Notes: a model not told the origin generated them from the sequence alone. A DNA stretch of 64,000 nt from Chloroflexota bacterium (GCA_016860845.1 BOKF01000031.1:1-64000); one strand, 5' to 3'; numbered from the stretch's first letter, positions 24,843-33,418 are shown. Numbers and translations: made by a program.

Positions 24843-27800
24843 CTAGCGTAATACCGGCCAGTGAGGTGACTGGTAATTACCGAATCGAGCCAAAAGGCAG
24901 TGGACTGACCCGAAAGTCCGCAAAGCCAAAAAAGGCCGAACCACCGGCTCGTGAGACACCTGTTCGGATAGATTATGGGTTTCAAAATCTTCGTAGGTTG
25001 TTATAATCGCTCGATTAATAACTACTCGCTCCAGAAACGACTGGCGCAGGGTTTGGTCAGCAATTTTTTCAGCCCTGGCCATAACCAACTGATAGGCTGA
25101 CTTCAAGGTTGCCAGGGCGCGTTCGGTTTGGCCGGTAGCAGTAAAGATTTGATAAATGATGAAATAATCTTGCTGTGGAAATTCTGGCCCTTCGCCGCCA
25201 CATTCTTCTAAGATTGTCTGAGTCTGGACGGCGTAATTCACGGCTTGAGTCAAATCGTCTGTAGCCAGATAAGCCGCCGCCAGGACGGCCAGATTATCCG
25301 GGGTAGCGAAACGCATCTTGAGTTCCTGCCGTAGGGCCAGCGACTCTTCCGCCTGTGATATTGTCTGTTTTAATTCACCCAATTGTAAGTTGATCGTGCT
25401 GAGATAATTGAGAAAGCTGGAAACCAGATACTGGTCATCCTGGATTCGGGCCAGGGTCAGGCCGGTAGTGAGCAGTCCTTGGGCTTTCTCCAGGTCCCCC
25501 TGGTCTCGCACCACCAAGCCCAAATTCACCAGGATGTAGGCTTGCCCCGCCTCATCGCCAATGTTCCGGGCTAAAATCAAGCCTTGCTGCAAGTACGTCT
25601 CTGCTTTTGAGAGATCGCCTAACTCCTGGTATAAAATACCCAGACTGTTCCAGACGTTTACTTCTTCCCAGCGGTTGTCAACAGCCCGGAAAATACCTAA
25701 AGCTGCATCTAAATATCTTTGGGCCTGATCATAATCACCGAGATCACGGCTAATCTGGGCTAAATTGTGCCAACTCATACCTTCACCGGCCCGGTCGCCA
25801 ATGGTTTCCCATATTTCCAATGCCTGGTGATAGTGTGACAGTGCCTCAGCCAGGTGTCGTTGGTAGAGCGAAACCACTCCCAAATCATTGTACGCCTGGG
25901 CTTCGCCTGAACGATTGCCGGTTTGACGGCTCAGGGCCAGGGCTTGTTCGTGGCATTGCCGGGCCTGGTCAAAATGGCCCTGCTGGCGAAAGACCGTGCC
26001 CAATCCGTTGAACACCTGGGTCAGAACCCAGGCTTCCGGTTCGGTGGGCACATGTTTGGATTCAAACAGGGCCAGAGCTTGGCGGTACCAGGTTTTGGCC
26101 TGCTCATAATTGCCCTGCCGGCGGGCAATCAACCCCAAATAGGCCAGGCTGCGCGCTTCACCGGCTAAATCTCGCTTATCCCGGCTGTCGGCCAGGGCCA
26201 GTTCAATCGCGGCCTGGGCCTTGGCATAGTTCCCGGTAGCCTCGTAATATTGGCCCCATAGATAGCCGACCTCAAACGTCGGCGCTTCCAGGTTGGCCGC
26301 TAAAGCCTGTAGATTGGCCTTTTGTTCCTCTCGCCGGCCCAAAACGTGCAAAATCTCCACTTGACCCTTACGCCAGCGCCAGCGCTCGGCCAGGGTTAAA
26401 GCCTGGGCATAATAGGCCAGAGCCGTTTCGTTGGCATATTCGTGTTGGGCCTTGCCCGCTGCCAGGTCCAGATAAAACAGCATCTTATCCTGGGCCTCAC
26501 TCCGGCTAAAATGATAGGCCAGGCGCTCGACCGCTTCCGGCTGCCAGCGTTCCAACGCTTCGGCCACGGCTCCATGCAGACTGCGTTCCTGCTGTTCTAA
26601 CAGAGTGGCGTAAGTGACCTCATGGGTGATACTGTGCTTGAATAGAAAAAGCCGCTGCTGAAGTAATACCCCACCCGGCTGAATAAAATCAAGGGCTTGC
26701 AGCAGGTCAATCTGTTCAAGCAGGCCAGCTTCACCGGACTGGGCTGGGTGGGCTTGAACCAGCAGATCGAATTCAAAGAGCCGCCCGATAACACTGGCCA
26801 CTTTTAATGTCACCTTAAGCGGCTCCGGCAGGCGGTCAAGCCGGGCCAGGACAATACTGTGGATGGAGTCCGGCACGTCCAACCTGGCCGCAGCCAGCGA
26901 AGCATGTTCGACCAGAGTCCATTGGCCCTGCCACTTGGTCAGACAATTAGCCTGCTGCAGGGCATTGAACATTGCCTCAGAGAGCCACCATAAGCCATCC
27001 TCCCGGCGACACAGATCCCCCCGCTCCTGCAAAGCGTTTACCAATTCTTTGGTAAAAAGAGGATTACCCTGGGCCTGAATCTGAATCAATTCCAGGGCCA
27101 GCGGTGAAACCTCTCCCTGCAACCGCTGTGCCACCATGTGGGCTACCTCTGGCGGGGATAACTCACCCAACTTCAGGCGATGAAGTTGCGGCAGCCGGTT
27201 TAGCTCCAGCCACCACGGCTCCTGCTCAACCTGGACCGGCGGTAAGGTTTGCACCAGGATGAACAAAATCGGCCCTTTAGCTCGAACCCGGCCCAAGGCC
27301 AGTAACAGCGCCCGTGAAGCCTCGTCCAACCACTGCGCATCTTCGATGAGCACGAGGAGGGGTTGGTTCTGCGCCCAGGTTTGCAGCAGTTCATCGGCCA
27401 GGTCAAAGAGTGCATCCTGGCGCAACTGCGGTTCAAAAGCAGCCGTGGTGGGGTTATCCAAAATCAGTAAGCCCAGCAAGTCGCCGAGCAAAGGCAAGCG
27501 AATCAACCAGGCGGGGTTCATTTCCGCGATGATCGCTTCGAGTTGGGCCACCTGGCGGGCCAGGCGTTCTTCCTGGCTCAAGTGGACCGCCCTTTCGTCC
27601 GGCAGGCCCAGTAAACTCCTGAAAATCTGCCGCCAGGGATAATACGTCGTGGTTTGATTGGTCCCCTGGCAGGCCCCGACAATCACCCGCACTCCCTGCT
27701 GCAAAGCTCGCTCGGCAAACTCGGCCACGAGATGGCTTTTGCCAATCCCGGTAACCCCCTCCAACCAGACCATTTGGTTTTGACCGGCCAGCGTTTCCGC

Positions 27801-29258
27801 CAGGACACGCTCCAGGTGGTGGAGTTGTTCGCTTCTGCCCACCAAAGGCTCTTTGAAAGTGGTAAACAGTTTTTGGGCAGAGGGCAGTCGAGGCAACAAA
27901 GCCAGTGAAACAGTAACCGGCTTCTGCTTGCCTTTGAATTTGAGAGGCCCCACATGCTTAAAATAATAACTGGCCGCCGCCGCCTCGACGATACTCTGGC
28001 TGACCAAAATCTGTCCGGGCCTGGCCCGGCTCATCAAGCGAGCAGCGATGTTGACCCCATCACCCAATACGCCATAGGTGCGCCGGGTGGCGCTGCCGTA
28101 TGCGCCAACCCGCATCCGTCCCTGGTTAAGGCCCATTTGAATTTGGGAAATGAACTCGAATTGCTGGATCGCGGCCTGCAATTCCAGGGCTGCCGCCACC
28201 GCTCGCTCAGGGTCGTCGTCATGGGCGGAGGGCGCGCCAAAAATGGCATAGAGATGGCTGCCCTTGTCGCCGTTGAGCAACTGCATCACGTAGCTGTCAT
28301 AACGCACCAACACGTTCTGCACCCAGCGAATAAATGCATCCAGCTTTACCCCGGCGGATTCGTCGCGGTCGTAATCCAGGCCATCGAACTTCAAAAAAAG
28401 GGCTACGGCTGGACGGATTTCGGCCAGGAATTCATCTTGGCCGCCATGGAGACGGTGATAGACCGGTGGCAGCAGCCAGGGCCGAATGTGGGCCTCAGTT
28501 AGCCCCGTGTCTTCTGCCGGAGCAAACGCTTCCGGCCAGGCGTATGTTTCGATGGGCTGAGTTAAGCCGGCAACCACGCCAAAGGAAGCCGGGCTGCCGG
28601 TCCGGTACTTCGTCCTTTTGCCCTGGTTCCGCCACTCGACCAGCTTGGCCTGACCACTCACTTGAGCCGCCAGTTCTGCGCTCAGGACAACTTCACCCCG
28701 CCGGGCAATCTGCTGCGCTAAGGCCATGCGCTCCACGGTAGCGCCGGCCAGAACATCGAGATACTGGATGTGGGGGTCGCCAACCAAAAAACGCCGGACT
28801 GTCCCCCCTGCCGCTCCTATTTTTAACGAGAGGGCCACCGTTTGTCCGGGGGAGATTTCCAGGGCAGCAAATTGGCGCATGGCCTGCTGCATCGCCAGCC
28901 CGCAGGCTACGGCGCGAAAGGACGAAGGATGGAGAAAGGCTGAAGGCTGAAGGCTGAAGGATGAAGGTGCTTCTCCATCGGAAAACCAGCAGGTAATGGC
29001 ATCGCCGCTGAAATTGATGACACTTCCACCGTAGCGATCCACTTCTCGAATCAGGGCATCATAGACCTGGTTCAGCCGCCGGGTTAATTCATCTGTGCCC
29101 CGCCGGGAACCAAAGGCCTGTAACAACGCATCCGTTAACAGGGTAAAGCCTGAGATATCGGCAAAGAGGGCAGTTCCCTGCATGCGGTCAGGTAGAGCTT
29201 GACCCTCGGCGATAGCCTGACGGCGATCTGGGGGAATATAAGCACCTGGCGATTCCAT
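24843..29258 (-). CDS. Adenylate/guanylate cyclase-like, AAA ATPase and TPR regulator
   Basis: 1471 residues. Class III cyclase domain 1 is at ~25-215 (GTALFADISGFTLLTDAL, GGSVINFSGDAITCWF) and domain 2 at ~280-440 (LNGDKGSHLYAIFGAP, GVLGDGVNIAARLMSRARPG). An AAA_16/STAND-type ATPase follows (PLVGRSEQL; Walker A GVTGIGKS near 500; Walker B LLVLIEDAQWLDEAS near 640). TPRs run from ~960 to ~1390 with the YNDLGVVSLYQ type. These cytosolic proteins are signal-integration regulators; actual nucleotide cyclisation is unproven. Residues ~96-112 of domain 1 come from a tandem repeat. The last ~40 residues run antisense over the decayed peptide copy and are probably not original. Confidence 0.85.
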   Translation of the reverse strand: MESPGAYIPPDRRQAIAEGQALPDRMQGTALFADISGFTLLTDALLQAFGSRRGTDELTRRLNQVYDALIREVDRYGGSVINFSGDAITCWFSDGEAPSSFSLQPSAFLHPSSFRAVACGLAMQQAMRQFAALEISPGQTVALSLKIGAAGGTVRRFLVGDPHIQYLDVLAGATVERMALAQQIARRGEVVLSAELAAQVSGQAKLVEWRNQGKRTKYRTGSPASFGVVAGLTQPIETYAWPEAFAPAEDTGLTEAHIRPWLLPPVYHRLHGGQDEFLAEIRPAVALFLKFDGLDYDRDESAGVKLDAFIRWVQNVLVRYDSYVMQLLNGDKGSHLYAIFGAPSAHDDDPERAVAAALELQAAIQQFEFISQIQMGLNQGRMRVGAYGSATRRTYGVLGDGVNIAARLMSRARPGQILVSQSIVEAAAASYYFKHVGPLKFKGKQKPVTVSLALLPRLPSAQKLFTTFKEPLVGRSEQLHHLERVLAETLAGQNQMVWLEGVTGIGKSHLVAEFAERALQQGVRVIVGACQGTNQTTTYYPWRQIFRSLLGLPDERAVHLSQEERLARQVAQLEAIIAEMNPAWLIRLPLLGDLLGLLILDNPTTAAFEPQLRQDALFDLADELLQTWAQNQPLLVLIEDAQWLDEASRALLLALGRVRAKGPILFILVQTLPPVQVEQEPWWLELNRLPQLHRLKLGELSPPEVAHMVAQRLQGEVSPLALELIQIQAQGNPLFTKELVNALQERGDLCRREDGLWWLSEAMFNALQQANCLTKWQGQWTLVEHASLAAARLDVPDSIHSIVLARLDRLPEPLKVTLKVASVIGRLFEFDLLVQAHPAQSGEAGLLEQIDLLQALDFIQPGGVLLQQRLFLFKHSITHEVTYATLLEQQERSLHGAVAEALERWQPEAVERLAYHFSRSEAQDKMLFYLDLAAGKAQHEYANETALAYYAQALTLAERWRWRKGQVEILHVLGRREEQKANLQALAANLEAPTFEVGYLWGQYYEATGNYAKAQAAIELALADSRDKRDLAGEARSLAYLGLIARRQGNYEQAKTWYRQALALFESKHVPTEPEAWVLTQVFNGLGTVFRQQGHFDQARQCHEQALALSRQTGNRSGEAQAYNDLGVVSLYQRHLAEALSHYHQALEIWETIGDRAGEGMSWHNLAQISRDLGDYDQAQRYLDAALGIFRAVDNRWEEVNVWNSLGILYQELGDLSKAETYLQQGLILARNIGDEAGQAYILVNLGLVVRDQGDLEKAQGLLTTGLTLARIQDDQYLVSSFLNYLSTINLQLGELKQTISQAEESLALRQELKMRFATPDNLAVLAAAYLATDDLTQAVNYAVQTQTILEECGGEGPEFPQQDYFIIYQIFTATGQTERALATLKSAYQLVMARAEKIADQTLRQSFLERVVINRAIITTYEDFETHNLSEQVSHEPVVRPFLALRTFGSVHCLLARFGNYQSPHWPVLR
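24877..24954 (+). pseudogene. Decayed second copy of the 19-residue peptide gene
   Basis: AAAGTCCGCAAAG at 24913-24925 matches the start of the intact peptide gene, and ACCACCGGCTCGTGA (24940-24954) resembles its ACCAACCGGC region. The translation is KVRKAKKGRTTGS. The position of the ATG is CCG here, and no start codon exists after the stop at 24874-24876. The upstream ACCGGCCAGTGAGG also resembles the sequence before the intact copy (ACCGGCCCGTGAGG). I read this as a duplicated, inactivated cassette. Confidence 0.5.
28923..28971. repeat. In-frame 7-nt tandem repeat (GCTGAAG type)
   Basis: GCTGAAGGCTGAAGGCTGAA and GATGAAGG units within the first cyclase domain. It encodes SSFSLQPSAFLHPSSF on the minus strand, between the conserved DAITCWF and RAVACGLAMQ segments where the family has only a few residues. 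Confidence 0.75.
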
Positions 29259-29438
29259 GATTACACTGATTCTTTGATGGCTGGGAAACCTGACGTTAGT
29301 AAAGAGGATCCTTTTGGAACAAATGTTCTGATTTATTAATGAACTACTTGAATTTGCGGCACTTTTATACTATCATGACTCTTACGCTGGTTTCAATGCG
29401 TCAGTTCATACTTTTGGGCTAGAATGTAGGGAGGATTG

Positions 29439-29759
29439 ATGAAGAATAAGCCGGATGATATAATTTTAGACCTCTTCCTCCAAAAGATACGTCAACGTTT
29501 GGGCGACCATCTTCGCCAGGTCATCCTTTTTGGTTCCAGGGCCAGGGGAGATTTTGACCCGGACTCTGATTACGATTGCCTGGCAGTGGTGGATGAGGTT
29601 TCACCAGGGGTTGATGAAGCTATTGCCGAAGTAATGGGTCAACTACTGTATGAGCATGATGCGGTCTTTTCGATCTTTCCTATTACGGTCGAGAGGTATC
29701 AGCAGGATGTTTGGGAACCATTGCTGATCAATGTGCGTAAAGAAGGGGTTGCCCTATGA
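29439..29759 (+). CDS. MNT-type nucleotidyltransferase domain protein
   Basis: 106 residues from ATG 29439 (GGGAGGATT upstream). The nucleotidyltransferase active site VILFGSRARGDFDPDSDYD lies near residues 27-45 with the two metal-binding Asp in the DSDYD end. Minimal nucleotidyltransferases of this type are antitoxins that AMPylate a HEPN ribonuclease, normally the adjacent gene. Here no HEPN protein follows; instead a 27-codon frame overlaps the stop (ATGA), and then the UvrD helicase. The partner may be lost. Confidence 0.82.
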   Translation: MKNKPDDIILDLFLQKIRQRLGDHLRQVILFGSRARGDFDPDSDYDCLAVVDEVSPGVDEAIAEVMGQLLYEHDAVFSIFPITVERYQQDVWEPLLINVRKEGVAL

Positions 29760-29839
29760 CCGATGTCCAGACGGCAGAAAAAATATTTCAGACGATTATG
29801 GAATATCTTATTCGAGAGGGGTTTTTGCCGAGTGATTGA
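29756..29839 (+). CDS. Short coupled frame, possibly a truncated gene
   Basis: 27 residues: MTDVQTAEKIFQTIMEYLIR then EGFLPSD. It begins with a 4-bp ATGA overlap with the MNT gene and ends 8 bp inside the UvrD start, so ribosomes could pass from MNT to UvrD through it. It looks like the first helix of a longer protein that was cut off. Not long enough to assign. It may be the remnant of the MNT partner, or simply a coupling leader. Confidence 0.35.
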   Translation: MTDVQTAEKIFQTIMEYLIREGFLPSD

Positions 29840-32156
29840 TAAATTTATCCCCCGCCCCTCCCAACAAAAAATCCTTGACACCATCCTGACCGCCCCCGGC
29901 CCGATCCGGGTCGGCGTGTCGGCGGTGCCGGGGAGTGGGAAAACGCATATCCTCTCCTACCTGGCCTCGGAGCTGGTCCAGCGCGTCGGCGATGAGCAGG
30001 AGGTCTTGATTGTCACCCTGGTCAACGCCGCCGTAGACAACTTCCGCCGCCGGGTAGACGGTTTTGTCCGGGCCAGGGGCCTGCTGCCCGGCTTCAACTA
30101 CCGGGTCTGCACCCTGCACTCGCTGGCCCACGAGATTGTCCAGCAGCGCCCGTCGCTGGTCGGCTTGAGCCAGGATTTTGACATCGTGGATGAGCGCACC
30201 TCGGAGCTGATTTTGCGCGAGGTGGTCGAAGGCTGGCTGGCCAGCCATGCCGCCCAGCTTGAAGATTATTTGCTGCCCACCGTCGAAATTCAGCCGCTCA
30301 TGCGCCAGCATTTGCCCGAACTGGTGCTGACCATTGCTCGGAACTTTATCAAGCGGGCCAAAGATTATCGCCTGGCGCCCTACGAGCTGGATGATTTGCT
30401 GCGCCGCAATTCCGATTCGCTCCCCCTGGCCCAACTGGGGATTGACATTTACCGCGAATACCAAAATCGCCTGGCCCGCACGGGCGTGGATTTTGATGAC
30501 TTGATCCGCCTGGCCGCCCAGGCCATTGAACTCGACCCTGATTTTCTGACCCGGCTGCGCCAGCGCTGGCCCTATATCCTGGAAGACGAGGCCCAGGACA
30601 GCAGCCTGCTCCAGCAGCAAATCCTGGAAAGTCTGACCGGCCCCGGCGGAACCTGGGTGCGCGTCGGCGACCCTAACCAGGCCATCTACGAAACCTTCAC
30701 CACCGCCGACCCAACCCACCTGCGTCAATTTCTGCAGCGAGAGGGCGTTGTCAGCCTGCCTATGCCCGAATCGGGCCGCTCGACGCTGAGCATTATCGGG
30801 TTGGCCAACGCTTTGATTGATTGGACAATGAGCGAACACCCTCGCCCGGAAGTGCAGGATGCGCTCAGCCTGCCTTCCATCGAACCAACACTGCCGAGTG
30901 ACCCGCAGGCCAATCCGCCCGACCAGCCCGGCCAGATCCACTTCCGGCCCGAAAAGTTCAGGCCGCCGCAAGAAATCCAGACCATTGTCCGCTCGGTCAA
31001 GCAGTGGCTCAAACAGAACCCGGATAAAACGGCGGCCATCCTCGACGCCCGCAACAAGCGCGGGGTGGATATTGCCAACGCTTTACGCCGGGCCGATGTG
31101 CCCTATGTCGAACTGCTCAACAGCACGGCCGCCACCCGCAGCACTGCCGGGGTGTTAGGCAATGTTCTCAAATACCTGGCCCGGCCGGAAGATTCGCGCC
31201 AATTGGCGACCGTCTTTCACGTCTGGAAGCGGCACGAGTGGGATTTGGAGGATTTGCAGCCCATTTACCAGCAGGTCGAGACAGCCATCCAGAATTGCCC
31301 CCGCCTGGAGGATTATCTGTGGCCCCGCCCCGGCCGCAACTGGCTGGAGGAGCGCATAGACGAATGGCGAATGGCGAATGACGAATGGGTGAACGATGAA
31401 TCAGATATAGGGGCAATCGAAACTGATCCTTCCAATCTTCCAACCTTCCAACCTTCCAACCCTCCAACCCTCCTCGCCGATTTCCGCGAGCTGGTCCGCC
31501 GCTGGCAGCAGGCGGCCATCCTGCCGATTGACCAACTGATTTTGCTCCTGGCCCAAGATTTGTTCGATAACCCGGCCGACCTGGCCCTGGCCCACAAATT
31601 TGCCGTCGTGCTGCGCCGCATCGCCGCCGAGCACTCCGACTACCGCCTGCCCGAATTTGTCGAAGAGCTGGCCGAGATTGCCCGCAACCAGCGCCGCTTT
31701 TTGGGCTTCGACGAGGATCTGGTCGGTTTTGAGCCGCCGCCCGGCAAAGTGACGGTCGCCACCATGCACCGGGCCAAGGGCCTGGAGTGGGACCGGGTCT
31801 ACCTGATGGGCCTCAACAACTACAGTTTCCCCTCCGGCCAGCCGCAAGACACCTACTTTTCTGAGAAGTGGTTTGTGCGCGACTCGCTCAACCTGGAAGC
31901 CGAAGTGCTGGCCCAGTTGGAAGCGATTGTCAACCCGGAGGAAAGTTATGTCGAAGGCATGGCGACCGAAGCGGCCCGGCTCGACCTGGTCAGGGAACGG
32001 CTGCGTCTCTTCTTTGTCGGCCTGACCCGCGCCCGCCAGGAAGTAATTGTTACCTGGAACACCGGCCAGCAGTATCCGAACAAGCTGGATAATCAGCCGG
32101 CGATTCCCTTTGTCGCCTTGCAGACGTGGAGCCAGGGAGTAGGGAGTAAGGAGTAG
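29832..32156 (+). CDS. UvrD/Rep-family ATP-dependent DNA helicase
   Basis: 774 residues from GTG 29832 (GAGGGG at -10); an earlier start at 29763 would be in the MNT-linked frame. SF1A motifs: Q-motif RPSQQKIL, Walker A AVPGSGKTHIL (~30), DFDDLIRLA, Walker B LEDEAQDSS, VGDPNQAIYETF, motif V ATMHRAKGLEWDRVYLMG (~640) and motif VI RLRLFFVGLTRARQEV (~725). A repeat-derived block (~510-547) interrupts the 1B/2B region. The last residues (WSQGVGSKE) are encoded by another repeat. Together with the AddB-like ATPase and the RecB-like nuclease it may form an end-processing complex. Confidence 0.88.
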   Translation: MIDKFIPRPSQQKILDTILTAPGPIRVGVSAVPGSGKTHILSYLASELVQRVGDEQEVLIVTLVNAAVDNFRRRVDGFVRARGLLPGFNYRVCTLHSLAHEIVQQRPSLVGLSQDFDIVDERTSELILREVVEGWLASHAAQLEDYLLPTVEIQPLMRQHLPELVLTIARNFIKRAKDYRLAPYELDDLLRRNSDSLPLAQLGIDIYREYQNRLARTGVDFDDLIRLAAQAIELDPDFLTRLRQRWPYILEDEAQDSSLLQQQILESLTGPGGTWVRVGDPNQAIYETFTTADPTHLRQFLQREGVVSLPMPESGRSTLSIIGLANALIDWTMSEHPRPEVQDALSLPSIEPTLPSDPQANPPDQPGQIHFRPEKFRPPQEIQTIVRSVKQWLKQNPDKTAAILDARNKRGVDIANALRRADVPYVELLNSTAATRSTAGVLGNVLKYLARPEDSRQLATVFHVWKRHEWDLEDLQPIYQQVETAIQNCPRLEDYLWPRPGRNWLEERIDEWRMANDEWVNDESDIGAIETDPSNLPTFQPSNPPTLLADFRELVRRWQQAAILPIDQLILLLAQDLFDNPADLALAHKFAVVLRRIAAEHSDYRLPEFVEELAEIARNQRRFLGFDEDLVGFEPPPGKVTVATMHRAKGLEWDRVYLMGLNNYSFPSGQPQDTYFSEKWFVRDSLNLEAEVLAQLEAIVNPEESYVEGMATEAARLDLVRERLRLFFVGLTRARQEVIVTWNTGQQYPNKLDNQPAIPFVALQTWSQGVGSKE
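31362..31472. repeat. In-frame short tandem repeats in the UvrD gene
   Basis: GAATGGCGAATGGCGAATGA units (7-nt period) are followed, ~50 bp on, by CTTCCAACCTTCCAACCTTC units (8-nt period). They encode MANDEWVNDES and LPTFQPSNPPTL-type low complexity while keeping the helicase frame open. Confidence 0.8.
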
Positions 32157-32164
32157 GGAGTATG
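32137..32164. repeat. Left arm of GGGAGTA repeat pair
   Basis: AGGGAGTAGGGAGTAAGGAG and GGGAGT: 7-nt period. It covers the end of the UvrD gene and the start of the four-helix-bundle gene. The opposite arm is 32527-32570. Confidence 0.85.
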
Positions 32165-32524
32165 GGGAAGATTGATAGTTTTCAAGAATTGGATGTTTGG
32201 AAAGAGGCGCATAAGTTAGTTTTAATGGTGTATAGGATCACAAGAGAGTTTCCCAATGAAGAAAAGTTTGGTTTGGTCACACAAATGCGCCGGGCAGCAG
32301 TTTCGATACCGACCAATATTGCCGAAGGATTTAAGCGGCGTGGTGTTCAAGATAAAATCCGTTTTTATAATGCTGCTGAAAGCTCTTTGGAAGAACTCAA
32401 GTATTATTTTATCCTCTCAAAAGACCTGGATTATATTTCCTATAATGATAACTTGATGGCCCAAGCCGAGACCGTTGACCGTCTCCTCAATGGTCTTATT
32501 GCTAGTACGGAGCGCCGCCTATGA
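32162..32524 (+). CDS. Four-helix-bundle protein (23S rRNA intervening-sequence family)
   Basis: 120 residues with the family signature: FQELDVWKEAHKLVLMVYRI, FPNEEKFGLVTQMRRAAVSI, PTNIAEGFKRRG, FYNAAESSLEELKYY. It is the S23/IVP family, also related to the Avd accessory protein of diversity-generating retroelements. Its molecular role is unclear. It sits between the UvrD helicase and the nuclease that should adjoin it, with its stop overlapping the nuclease start (ATGA), and is bracketed by opposite-sense GGGAGTA repeats (32137-32164 and 32527-32570). This looks like a cargo gene inserted with the repeat pair. Confidence 0.93.
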   Translation: MGKIDSFQELDVWKEAHKLVLMVYRITREFPNEEKFGLVTQMRRAAVSIPTNIAEGFKRRGVQDKIRFYNAAESSLEELKYYFILSKDLDYISYNDNLMAQAETVDRLLNGLIASTERRL

Positions 32525-33390
32525 AACCCTCTTCCCTACTCCCTACTTCCTACTCCTTACTCCCTACTTTCCAATTCAGCCAGTCGTCCCTGCAAGACTT
32601 CGATACCTGCCCGCGGCGCTTCAAGCTGCGCTACCTGGACCGCTTGCGCTGGCCGGCGGTCGAGTCGGAGCCAATCCAGGAGGCGGAGCGGCTGGCCCGG
32701 CTTGGAGCGGATTTTCATCGTTTGGTCCAGCAGCACATCGCCGGAATTGCCGAGCATATTCTAAGTGACAGTCTAACCGGGAGTGAGGCCGTCTTGCAAA
32801 GTTGGTGGCAGAGTTACCTGCAACACCGCCCGCCGCTGCCGGCCGGGACACGGCTGTATGCCGAGGTGACTCTCTCCACCCCGGTGCAGGGCTACCGGCT
32901 GCTGGCTCGCTTTGACCTGTTAGCGGCGCAGCCCAATGGAGCTTTTTTAATCGTTGACTGGAAAACGTCGCTGCACAAACCGGCCTCCACCGATCTGGCC
33001 CGGCGGATGCAAACCCGAGTTTATCCCTACGTGCTGGCTCTGGCCGGCGCTGCCTTTAACGGCGGCCAGCCGATTGATCCGGCGGCAATCCAGATGATCT
33101 ACTGGTATCCTGAACGGCCCGGCCAGCCCGAACGATTTGACTACAGCGCCCAGCTCCGGCAGCGGGACGAGCAGTTTTTGAGCGACCTGATTGAACGGGT
33201 CAAGCATGCCGTGGAGACGGAGCACTTCCCCATGGTTGAAGATAAAAAACCGTGTACCTACTGCGTTTATCGTTCCTTTTGTGATCGGGGGGATAAAGCC
33301 GGCCGGCTGGCCGAATTGGTGGAAGAGCCGCAAGAAATCCTGGACGTCCTGGCCCTCGATTGGGAGCAGATTGCGGAGATACAGTATTAA
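32521..33390 (+). CDS. RecB/Cas4-like PD-(D/E)XK nuclease
   Basis: 289 residues. The N-terminal SSLQDFDTCPRRFKLRYL carries the first cluster Cys. The nuclease core has FLIVDWKTS (catalytic D-x-K, ~140-148) followed by RRMQTRVYPYVLALA (Q-x3-Y motif, ~160). The C-terminal C-x2-C-x5-C (CTYCVYRSFC, ~242-251) completes a probable 4Fe-4S cluster, as in AddB, Cas4 and COG2887 proteins. It should act as the nuclease subunit for the UvrD helicase upstream. The first ~15 residues are repeat-derived, so the ancestral start was probably near FSQSSL. Confidence 0.88.
   Translation: MKPSSLLPTSYSLLPTFQFSQSSLQDFDTCPRRFKLRYLDRLRWPAVESEPIQEAERLARLGADFHRLVQQHIAGIAEHILSDSLTGSEAVLQSWWQSYLQHRPPLPAGTRLYAEVTLSTPVQGYRLLARFDLLAAQPNGAFLIVDWKTSLHKPASTDLARRMQTRVYPYVLALAGAAFNGGQPIDPAAIQMIYWYPERPGQPERFDYSAQLRQRDEQFLSDLIERVKHAVETEHFPMVEDKKPCTYCVYRSFCDRGDKAGRLAELVEEPQEILDVLALDWEQIAEIQY
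32527..32570. repeat. Right arm of GGGAGTA repeat pair (TACTCCC sense)
   Basis: CTTCCCTACTCCCTACTTCC and TACTCCTTACTCCCTAC. It encodes SSLLPTSYSLLPTF at the nuclease N-terminus, ahead of the conserved FSQSSLQDFDTCPRRFKLRY. Confidence 0.85.
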
Positions 33391-33418
33391 GTGGTTCCAA
33401 GATTGAAATGAGTCCAAC

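Noticed and set aside
31362..31472. CRISPR-like array
   Set aside because: Units are 7-8 nt with no spacers, so this is a tandem repeat and not a CRISPR. No array or Cas effector was found elsewhere; the RecB/Cas4-like nuclease at 32521 belongs with the UvrD helicase.
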